In this document: in pieces, positions 1-4,255 of the stretch
Numbering within the stretch: position 1 is the stretch's first letter
Layout of the letters: each line of letters begins with the position of its first letter
Assembly (NCBI GenBank): GCA_026997055.1
Contig: JALWJU010000233.1
Location: 1 to 5,063, forward strand
Direction of reading: 5' to 3'
Length of the DNA: 5,063 nt
From: Paracoccaceae bacterium
GTDB taxonomy: Bacteria > Pseudomonadota > Alphaproteobacteria > Rhodobacterales > Rhodobacteraceae
Program-made: the position numbers and the translations under genes
Notes under the pieces: generated by a model
Database searches by the model: none
Seen by the model: only the letters and a program-made list of their open reading frames with translations
What the model was told of the DNA's origin: nothing

Positions 1-316
1 GGCTCTTGAACAGCAGCCGCTCGGTGACCGGAACCGCCTTGCCCTCCTCCGCCCAGCCGGTGACCTGCACCAGCAGCGCCTGACCGGGTCTCAGCCCCTT
101 GGCCCGGCGAAGATAGGCCGTGCCCCGAGGCAGGCGCAGCATCATGCCGCCCTGCCCTTTCATCGGCCGGTCGCAAATGGCGCGAAAGATGGCGCCGGGG
201 CGCGGAGTGCTGTCATCAGCCGGGTCCAGCAGAAGATCGGTGAGCACGCCGTCTTCGACCATCGCCGCGGCCTTGCGCCCGGCCAGCATGTCAAGCGCGA
301 TCAGCCGGCCCTTCAT
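1..316 (-). CDS. Ribonuclease E/G family protein, N-terminal part (3' end beyond window)
   Basis: Partial gene: translation from the ATG at 316 stays open for 105 codons to the left edge. The product starts MKGRLIALDMLAGRKAAA and continues through PRPGAIFRA, RPMKGQGGMMLRLP, a LRRAKGLRPGQALLVQV segment and AVPVTERLLFKS. This resembles the amino-terminal S1-like RNA-binding portion of the short RNase E/G proteins of Rhodobacterales, which as a family cleave single-stranded RNA in rRNA maturation and mRNA decay. The catalytic DNase I-like region and its metal-binding aspartates lie outside the window, so activity cannot be judged. The start is supported by a GGAG (324-327) seven bases upstream, and by the 4-nt ATGA overlap with the maf stop, which implies coupled translation. 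Enteric bacteria also place maf (yhdE) beside rng, which supports the assignment. I cannot tell whether RNase G or a short RNase E is the better name. Confidence 0.85.
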   Translation of the reverse strand, partial: MKGRLIALDMLAGRKAAAMVEDGVLTDLLLDPADDSTPRPGAIFRAICDRPMKGQGGMMLRLPRGTAYLRRAKGLRPGQALLVQVTGWAEEGKAVPVTERLLFKS

Positions 317-933
317 GCACGGGCTCCGAAGACCGGATAGCCGGCCGCTGCGAGCAGCTGTGCGGTTTCGGCCAGCGGCAGGCCCATCACCGCCGAGTAG
401 CTGCCCTGGATCCACGGGATGAAGGCGCCTGCCGGGCCCTGGATCGCGTAACCCCCGGCCTTGCCCTGCCAGTCGCCGCTGGCGATATAGGCGCGGATTT
501 CCACCTCCGAGAGGCGCTTCATCCGGACCGTGGTCAGCACGTCGCGCGCCCAGGCGCGCTCGGCGCTGCGCACCACCAGGGCGGTGATCACCCGATGACG
601 CCGCCCCGAGAGCCGGCGCAGGAAGGCCTCGGCCTCCGCCGCATCGGCGGGCTTTCCGAGGATGCGCCGGCCCAGCGCCACGGTGGTATCGGCGCACAGC
701 GCCACCTCGCCGGGCGCTACCTGCATCGCGGCGGCCTTGAGCGCGGCGATGCGGCGGCAATAGGCACGCGGAAGCTCGCCCCTGAGCGGTGTTTCGTCCA
801 CCTCCGGCGGACGCACCGCATCCACCGCCAGCCCCAATTGCCCCAGCAGTTCCGCCCGCCGGGGCGAGGCCGAGCCAAGGATCAGGCGCGGCTTACTTGA
901 AGCGGTAATTGATCCGCCCCTTGGTGAGGTCAT
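313..933 (-). CDS. maf: Maf family nucleoside triphosphate pyrophosphatase
   Basis: Maf proteins hydrolyse non-canonical or excess nucleoside triphosphates to the monophosphate and pyrophosphate in the cytoplasm. The 206-residue product has the family signature: the SASPRRAELL loop (residues 21-30), RPPEVDET (41-48), the ADTTVAL segment with probable catalytic Asp82, GKP with Lys94, the LSGRRHRVITA block (108-118), and GGYAIQGPAGAFI with Gln165 followed by GSYSAVMGLPLAET. The Gly-Tyr-Ala-Ile-Gln-Gly and Gly-Ser-Tyr blocks look more like the YhdE (dTTP/UTP) branch than YceF; that is inference. The start is uncertain. The ATG at 933 is the only ordinary start codon, because an in-frame TGA lies three codons upstream, but it lies inside infA (41-nt overlap), has no Shine-Dalgarno, and puts about 14 extra residues before the conserved core. 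An ATT at 909, preceded by AAGGGG, is a less conventional alternative. The stop overlaps the RNase start by 4 nt. Confidence 0.93.
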   Translation of the reverse strand: MTSPRGGSITASSKPRLILGSASPRRAELLGQLGLAVDAVRPPEVDETPLRGELPRAYCRRIAALKAAAMQVAPGEVALCADTTVALGRRILGKPADAAEAEAFLRRLSGRRHRVITALVVRSAERAWARDVLTTVRMKRLSEVEIRAYIASGDWQGKAGGYAIQGPAGAFIPWIQGSYSAVMGLPLAETAQLLAAAGYPVFGARA

Positions 934-1111
934 AGGGGGTCATCGCCACCTGCACCTTGTCGCCTGCCAGCACGCGAATGCGGTTCTTGCGCATCTTGCC
1001 TGCCATATGCGCGATGATCTCATGGCCGTTCTCCAGCTCGACCCGAAATGTCGCATTCGGCAGGAGTTCCTTCACGACACCGGGAAATTCGAGCTCTTCT
1101 TCCTTGGCCAT
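893..1111 (-). CDS. infA: Translation initiation factor IF-1
   Basis: IF-1 is a small OB-fold protein that binds the A site of the 30S subunit during initiation and helps IF-2 and IF-3. The product from the ATG at 1111 is 72 residues, exactly the usual bacterial length. It begins MAKEEELEFPGVVKELLPN, carries the conserved FRVELENGHEIIAHMAGKMR core (22-41) with the RKNRIRVLAGD stretch, and ends with VQVAMTPYDLTKGRINYRFK, the standard alphaproteobacterial C-terminus. The start is fixed by an AAGGAG Shine-Dalgarno five bases upstream and by homology. A further in-frame ATG at 1135 would add eight residues but has no ribosome binding site. The 224-nt gap upstream, with a candidate promoter, suggests infA can be transcribed independently of the genes before it. 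Its 3' end overlaps the assigned maf start by 41 nt. Confidence 0.98.
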   Translation of the reverse strand: MAKEEELEFPGVVKELLPNATFRVELENGHEIIAHMAGKMRKNRIRVLAGDKVQVAMTPYDLTKGRINYRFK

Positions 1112-1116
1112 GATGT

Positions 1117-1122
1117 CTCCTT
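1117..1122 (-). promoter_or_regulatory. infA ribosome binding site
   Basis: AAGGAG on the minus strand, five bases before the ATG at 1111. It is one of the strongest Shine-Dalgarno sequences in the window and selects the 72-residue IF-1 start over the upstream ATG at 1135. Confidence 0.8.
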
Positions 1123-1156
1123 CAACTCGTTGCACGCCCGGCCCGCCCGGGCATCG

Positions 1157-1187
1157 GTTAAATGCGCTGTTTTGCCGGGCTTTTCAA
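1157..1187 (-). promoter_or_regulatory. Candidate sigma-70-type promoter for infA
   Basis: On the minus strand TTGAAA (1182-1187) matches five of six bases of the -35 consensus. TTTAAC (1157-1162) matches four of six of the -10 consensus, with a 19-nt spacer that is slightly longer than the usual 17. The predicted start near 1150 would give a leader of about 40 nt that begins very GC-rich (with a small GCCCG/CGGGC stem) and ends in the infA Shine-Dalgarno. Just upstream of the -35, at 1196-1209, is a short inverted repeat (GGCCG, 4-nt loop, CGGCC) that could be an operator or chance. Alphaproteobacterial -10 elements are loosely conserved, so this is a prediction from sequence only. Confidence 0.45.
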
Positions 1188-1234
1188 GGGGTGTTGGCCG
1201 ATCGCGGCCCGCACCCGGCTCCGAAATGCCGCCT

Positions 1235-1270
1235 CCCTTTCATCTTTCCTGCAAATACTCCCGCCGGAGG
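1235..1270. repeat. Intergenic motif, copy 1 (upstream of infA)
   Basis: The plus strand at 1235-1261 reads as the same motif found at 3679-3704: CCCTTTCATCTTTC, then CT here (G in the other copy), then GCAAATACTCC. Copy 1 continues with CGCCGGAGG, so CTCC and GGAG around 1258-1269 can form a small hairpin, directly followed by the 9-bp hairpin at 1273-1294. On the transcribed minus strand it is GGAGTATTTGC followed by a purine-rich GGAAAGATGAAAGGG. From memory, very similar stretches are common between genes in Rhodobacterales genomes, but I know no established name and cannot confirm it here. It could be a dispersed palindromic-type repeat, part of a transcript end, or a regulatory leader. 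Confidence 0.6.
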
Positions 1271-1272
1271 CA

Positions 1273-1294
1273 CGATTTTTCTCTCGAAAAATCG
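1273..1294 (-). terminator. Hairpin after the phosphatase gene, possible terminator or 3'-end stabiliser
   Basis: A perfect 9-bp inverted repeat, CGATTTTTC and GAAAAATCG, encloses a 4-nt loop. In the minus-strand RNA the loop is GAGA, a GNRA tetraloop; in the plus-strand RNA it would be UCUC, so the minus orientation looks favoured. It begins about 40 nt after the phosphatase stop. The stem is mostly A-U and no U-run follows, so it is not a textbook intrinsic terminator. It may instead act with the adjacent GC-rich CTCC/GGAG stem, or mark an RNA processing site between the upstream genes and infA. Confidence 0.4.
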
Positions 1295-1335
1295 CCCCCG
1301 CCGCACCGGCGCCGATCACGCCCGGCCCAAGGCGC

Positions 1336-1809
1336 TCACGACCCGCCCTTCCCTTCCCGTTCCCGGGGCGGTCCGAAGCGGGCGATCATGCGGTCGCGGA
1401 TCTGGTCGCGGGTCTGGCGGTAGGCGTCAAGCCTCTCCTCGCGCCGCCGCCCCAGCCCGGTCGGGTCCAGCACCGGCCAGTATTCGACCTCGACCGCAGC
1501 GTGTCGGGTCAGTTCCTGAGCCATGCGCAGGCTGGCGGGCGAAAGCGCCACGATCAGGTCGAAGCCGGTCAGGTCGTCGCCCCATTCCTGCATTTCCTCG
1601 AAGGAGCGGGTGCGGTGGCGCGCAAGCTCCAGCCCCAGCTCCGCGCAGACCGCCACCGAAAAGCCGTCCACCTCCATCGAGCCGCGCACGCCGGCGGACT
1701 GCACATAGCAGCGCTGACCGTAAAAGGCCTTCATCATCGCTTCGGCCATGGGCGAACGCACCGCATTGTGATCACAGCAGAACAGCACCGATTGCGGCAG
1801 GCTCCCCAT
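1336..1809 (-). CDS. Low-molecular-weight phosphatase family protein (ArsC/LMW-PTP fold)
   Basis: A 157-residue cytoplasmic protein of the low-molecular-weight protein tyrosine phosphatase superfamily. The N-terminal P-loop CDHNAVRS (Cys12 to Arg18, a CX5R motif, then SPMAE) provides the predicted nucleophile and phosphate-binding arginine. YWPVLDPTG near residue 110 supplies the likely general acid Asp115. QSAGV (37-41) and DLIVALSP (84-91) are the usual fold-defining blocks. It lacks the cysteine pair in the 80s expected of thioredoxin-coupled arsenate reductases, so an arsC label would be unsafe; the substrate is unknown. Cys11 lies next to the nucleophile and could form a protective disulfide (inference). 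The gene starts 2 nt after the UPF0262 stop (TGA, GC, ATG) with only a weak G-rich ribosome site, so translation is probably coupled. The first unusually long untranslated stretch follows it. Confidence 0.88.
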   Translation of the reverse strand: MGSLPQSVLFCCDHNAVRSPMAEAMMKAFYGQRCYVQSAGVRGSMEVDGFSVAVCAELGLELARHRTRSFEEMQEWGDDLTGFDLIVALSPASLRMAQELTRHAAVEVEYWPVLDPTGLGRRREERLDAYRQTRDQIRDRMIARFGPPREREGKGGS

Positions 1810-1811
1810 GC

Positions 1812-2294
1812 TCAGCCCCAGTGCAGTACGCAGATCAGGGTAAACAGACGCCGCGCGGTGTCCTTGTCCAGCTCGGCCTTGCCCGCAAGGCGCTCGCGCA
1901 GAAGCTCCGCGCCCTCGTTGTGGATCCCGCGCCGGCCCATGTCGATCGCCTCGATCTGGGCCGGCGGCAGCTTCTTGACCGCCTCGAAATAGCTCTCGCA
2001 GATCGAAAAGTAGTCCTTCACCACCTGCCGGAACGGCCCCAGCGAGAGGTGGAATTCCGCCGCCTTCTCGCCGCTCTCGGTCGATATGTCGAAGACCAGC
2101 CGGCGGTCGCGGATCGCCAGCCGCAGGCGGTAGGGACCGGCCGGCGGCTGCGTGTCGCCGCGCGCGGGCAGGGCGAAGCGATTCTCCTCCAGCAGGTCGA
2201 ACATCGCCACCCGCCGCTCCTGCTCGATCGCCGGCGTCGGCGCGGCCAGCCCGGTCTCGTCGATCTCGATATGGCTGATGCGGTCAGTCGTCAT
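1812..2294 (-). CDS. UPF0262 family protein (function unknown)
   Basis: From the ATG at 2294 the product is 160 residues, close to the family's usual length. It begins MTTDRISHIEIDETG, followed by PTPAIEQERRVAMFDLLEEN, IRDRRLVFDI, AAEFHLSLGPFRQVVKDYF, CESYFEAVKKLPPAQIEAID, RRGIHNEGAELL and ARRLFTLICVLHWG. This matches my memory of the UPF0262 proteins found across Alphaproteobacteria. No signal peptide, membrane segment or recognised catalytic motif is visible; it looks like a small soluble protein. Three further in-frame ATGs (2306, 2318, 2342) lie upstream because the start sits in a 12-bp tandem repeat. The 2294 start is chosen because GGAG lies five bases before it and conserved sequence begins there. 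The start overlaps the end of hisD by 11 nt, and the phosphatase gene follows after 2 nt, which hints at a shared role with it, unproven. Confidence 0.9.
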   Translation of the reverse strand: MTTDRISHIEIDETGLAAPTPAIEQERRVAMFDLLEENRFALPARGDTQPPAGPYRLRLAIRDRRLVFDISTESGEKAAEFHLSLGPFRQVVKDYFSICESYFEAVKKLPPAQIEAIDMGRRGIHNEGAELLRERLAGKAELDKDTARRLFTLICVLHWG

Positions 2295-3627
2295 CCCCGC
2301 TCCCATCCCCGCTCCCATCCGCGCCCCCGCTGAGCCGCGCAAGGCGCGCGCTCACGCTGAGCCCGTGCGCCTCCAGGCTCTCGGAGCGCGCCAGCACCTC
2401 CGCCGCCGGGCCGATCGCCGCCAGCGCCTCGGGGCTCATCCGCGCAAGCGTCGTGCGCTTGAGGAAGTCCATCACGCTCAGCCCCGACGAAAAGCGCGCC
2501 GAACGCGCCGTGGGCAGCACATGGTTCGGCCCGCCCACATAATCGCCGATCGCCTCGGGCGTCCACTTGCCCAGAAAGATCGCCCCGGCCTCGGTGCATT
2601 TGGCCGCCAGCGCATCCGCATCGGCCACGCACAGCTCCAGATGCTCGGGGGCGATGCGGTTCGACAGCGCCGCCGCCTCCTCCAGGTCGCGCACCACGAT
2701 CACCGCGCCGAAGTCGCGCCAGCTCGCCCCGGCCACGGCCCGGCGCGCAAGCGTGGCAAGGCGCGCCTCCACCGCGCGCCCCACCGCCTCGGCCAGATCC
2801 GCATCGTCGGTGATCAGGATCGCCTGGGCGCTCTCGTCATGCTCGGCCTGGCTCATCAGGTCGAGCGCCAGCCAGTCCGGGTCGTTATCCGCATCGGCAA
2901 TCACCAGGATCTCGCTCGGCCCCGCGATCATGTCGATCCCCACCCGGCCAAAGACCCGCCGCTTGGCCGCGGCGACAAAGGCATTGCCGGGCCCGGTGAT
3001 CTTGTCCACCGGGGCGATGCTCTCGGTGCCCCAGGCGAGCGCGGCAATCGCCTGGGCGCCGCCGACCCGGTAAATCTCCTCCACCCCGGCAAGGCGCGCG
3101 GCCAGCAGCACCGCCGGGTTCACCGCGCCGTCGGGGGTGGGCACGCAGATCGCCAGCCGCCGTACGCCGGCGACCTGCGCGGGGATCGCGTTCATCAGCA
3201 CGCTCGAAGGGTAGGAGGCAATGCCCCCGGGCACATAGAGCCCGGCCGCGCCGACCGGGCTCCAGCGCCAGCCAAGCTCGGCGCCGGTCTCATCCACCCA
3301 GCGCTCCTCGGGCGCGGGCATCTGGCGGGCGTGATAGGCGCGGATGCGCTCCGCCGCCAGCTCCAGCGCCGCGCGCTCGGCCGCGGGCACCTCGGCGGCA
3401 GCGGCGTCGATCTCGGCCTGCGAAAAGGCCAGCCCCCCCGCCGCCAGCCGCACCCGGTCGAACTTCTCGGTCAGCTCGATCAGCGCCGCATCGCCGCGCG
3501 CACGCACATCGGCGATGATGTCGGCCACCACCGCATCCACATCCGGGCTGTCCTCGCGCTTCATCCCCAGAAGCGCGGCAAAGCGGGTCTCGAAATCGGC
3601 ATCGGCGGTATTCAGAAATTGCGGCAT
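2284..3627 (-). CDS. hisD: Histidinol dehydrogenase
   Basis: HisD catalyses the last two steps of histidine synthesis, oxidising L-histidinol to L-histidine with two NAD+ and a bound zinc. The 447-residue product starts MPQFLNTADADFETRF and shows the whole family pattern: YVPGG (131-135), VGGAQAIAALA (188-198), KITGPGN (209-215), IAGPSEI (234-240), SQAEHDESAQ with zinc ligands Gln260 and His263, RIAPEHLE with catalytic Glu328 and His329, GDYVGGPNH with Asp362 and His369, and LEAHGLS with zinc ligand His421. All key residues are present, so it should be active. The ATG at 3627 is chosen over one at 3726 because it has a GAGGAG site and matches homologues. The family usually ends near RLARL; here about 14 extra residues form a Gly/Ser/Asp tail (GGADGSGDGSGDDD) encoded by a tandem repeat that overlaps the next gene's start. 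Confidence 0.97.
   Translation of the reverse strand: MPQFLNTADADFETRFAALLGMKREDSPDVDAVVADIIADVRARGDAALIELTEKFDRVRLAAGGLAFSQAEIDAAAAEVPAAERAALELAAERIRAYHARQMPAPEERWVDETGAELGWRWSPVGAAGLYVPGGIASYPSSVLMNAIPAQVAGVRRLAICVPTPDGAVNPAVLLAARLAGVEEIYRVGGAQAIAALAWGTESIAPVDKITGPGNAFVAAAKRRVFGRVGIDMIAGPSEILVIADADNDPDWLALDLMSQAEHDESAQAILITDDADLAEAVGRAVEARLATLARRAVAGASWRDFGAVIVVRDLEEAAALSNRIAPEHLELCVADADALAAKCTEAGAIFLGKWTPEAIGDYVGGPNHVLPTARSARFSSGLSVMDFLKRTTLARMSPEALAAIGPAAEVLARSESLEAHGLSVSARLARLSGGADGSGDGSGDDD
2292..2320. repeat. 12-bp tandem repeat carrying Shine-Dalgarno and start codons
   Basis: About 2.4 perfect copies of a 12-bp unit (plus strand CATCCCCGCTCC). On the minus strand each unit reads ATGGGAGCGGGG, so every unit contains an ATG and a GGAG spaced five bases before the next ATG. 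It lies over the hisD/UPF0262 overlap. In the hisD frame the unit encodes Gly-Ser-Gly-Asp; in the UPF0262 frame it encodes Met-Gly-Ala-Gly. Because 12 is a multiple of three, a gain or loss of one unit keeps both reading frames. Confidence 0.9.
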
Positions 3628-3634
3628 GTCATCA

Positions 3635-3640
3635 CTCCTC
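3635..3640 (-). promoter_or_regulatory. hisD ribosome binding site
   Basis: GAGGAG on the minus strand, seven bases before the ATG at 3627. It decides the hisD start: the in-frame ATG at 3726 would translate through the intergenic motif and has no family-like sequence. Another ATG and a GTG lie between this site and the chosen start but are out of frame. Confidence 0.75.
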
Positions 3641-3765
3641 GCCCCCACATAACCGCCCCGCCCCGCCCCCTCAAGGCGCCCTTTCATCTTTCGGCAAATA
3701 CTCCGTGGGGTGCCAGGGCGCGCCACCGGCTCGGGCGATCATGGCGACGGGCAGCGCCCCCACAT
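3640..3765. repeat. 11-bp direct repeats flanking intergenic motif copy 2
   Basis: CGCCCCCACAT occurs at 3640-3650 and again at 3755-3765 on the plus strand. The two copies bracket 104 bp that include motif copy 2. One copy abuts the hisD Shine-Dalgarno and the other abuts the end of the DUF2948 gene. This could be a duplicated target left by insertion of a small element, recombination, or chance in GC-rich sequence. The 104 bp between them have no transposon-like terminal inverted repeats that I can identify. I see no convincing promoter for hisD here either. Confidence 0.35.
3679..3704. repeat. Intergenic motif, copy 2 (upstream of hisD)
   Basis: Plus strand CCCTTTCATCTTTC, G, GCAAATACTCC: identical to copy 1 at 1235-1261 except for G in place of CT in the middle. 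It has the same orientation relative to the genes. Unlike copy 1 it is not followed by the CGCCGGAGG and A/T-stem hairpin. Instead GGCGCGCCCT (3714-3723, minus strand) and AGGGCGCC (3676-3683, minus strand) can pair around it as an imperfect stem with a 2-nt bulge. Function unknown. Confidence 0.6.
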
Positions 3766-3786
3766 GCTCACAGCGTGCTCACAGCG
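3765..3786. repeat. 11-bp tandem duplication over the DUF2948 stop codon
   Basis: TGCTCACAGCG occurs twice without a gap (3765-3775 and 3776-3786, plus strand). The DUF2948 stop (TGA, 3779-3781 on its strand) lies inside the right-hand copy, which is the upstream one for that gene. The left-hand copy contains the same TGA three bases into the untranslated region but in another frame. It looks like a simple slippage product. Confidence 0.8.
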
Positions 3787-4255
3787 GATGTTCGGGCACC
3801 TTGCCGGAAGGGGCGCGGTAGGGCCGGGTCACGTCCTTCAGGAGCAGGTTGATGCTCTCGACCTCGAGCCGCACCGCCCCGTCGCCGGCCAGCGTCAGCA
3901 CCAGCGCGCCGGTGCCGTCCGCGCCCGGCTCGAAGGCAAGCGCCAGCAGCGAGAGCACCGTATCCCCGTCCCCCGGCGCCACCCCCTGGCTCTGCACCTT
4001 CAGCACGTCCTCGATGACCAGGAGGCTCTGCACCCGCTCGGGCGGACGCGCCCCGGAGCGGGCCAGCGGGTCTTCCCAGCGGAAGCGGTTCAGCAGCAGC
4101 GCGAAGCGGCGCTCGCGGGCGAGCCAGCGCATTTCGCTGGCCGGGAATACCGCGTCCTGCACCAGCGCCGAAATCACCGCGAGATCGTCCACATCCGCCG
4201 CCAGCAGGCGCAGCGGGGCCTCGTCACCATCCTCGAATCGCGCGTCCTCTGCCAT
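3779..4255 (-). CDS. DUF2948 family protein (function unknown)
   Basis: A 158-residue soluble protein resembling the DUF2948 family, which I know mainly from Alphaproteobacteria. Visible blocks are LRLLAADVDDLAVISALVQDAV (16-37), a SEMRWLARERRFALLLNRFRWED stretch (40-62), RVQSLLVIEDVLKVQSQGV (73-91), VLSLLALAFEP (100-110) and ALVLTLAGDGAVRLEVESINLLLKDV (116-141). The pattern of alternating hydrophobic strands suggests a mainly beta fold, but there is no recognisable catalytic motif, signal peptide or membrane segment. Its ATG at 4255 shares one base with the murA stop (TGATG), with only weak ribosome-site sequence upstream, so it is probably translated by reinitiation after murA. That coupling suggests a role tied to murA expression or envelope growth, but nothing in the sequence proves it. 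The stop lies in an 11-bp tandem duplication, and a 151-nt gap follows before hisD. Confidence 0.85.
   Translation of the reverse strand: MAEDARFEDGDEAPLRLLAADVDDLAVISALVQDAVFPASEMRWLARERRFALLLNRFRWEDPLARSGARPPERVQSLLVIEDVLKVQSQGVAPGDGDTVLSLLALAFEPGADGTGALVLTLAGDGAVRLEVESINLLLKDVTRPYRAPSGKVPEHPL

Noticed and set aside
1112..1135. Upstream infA start at 1135
   Set aside because: It would translate the AAGGAG ribosome site and add eight residues not found in IF-1, which is normally 72 residues.
957..2333. 458-codon open frame on the plus strand across infA, phosphatase and UPF0262
   Set aside because: Low-complexity Arg/Pro/Ser/Ala composition, antisense to three real genes and across their gap, with no family resemblance.
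2295..2342. UPF0262 start at 2342
   Set aside because: The added residues come from the 12-bp repeat and hisD overlap (GARMGAGMGAGM); the family sequence starts at 2294.
2291..2632. 113-codon minus-strand frame inside hisD
   Set aside because: Out-of-frame shadow of the hisD 3' part, with Arg/Gly/Ala-rich composition and no ribosome site of note.
3651..3690. hisD promoter using TTGAGG near 3670
   Set aside because: No acceptable -10 at a 16-19 nt spacing; the nearest TTATGT is only about 11 nt away.
3628..3726. Extended hisD start at 3726
   Set aside because: The extra 33 residues are translated from the intergenic motif, match no HisD N-terminus, and the ATG at 3627 has a good ribosome site.
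2152..3852. 566-codon open frame on the plus strand opposite hisD and UPF0262
   Set aside because: It is antisense to two well-supported genes, is dominated by Arg, His, Pro, Gly and Ala as expected from reverse-strand GC-rich codons, and has no recognisable domain.
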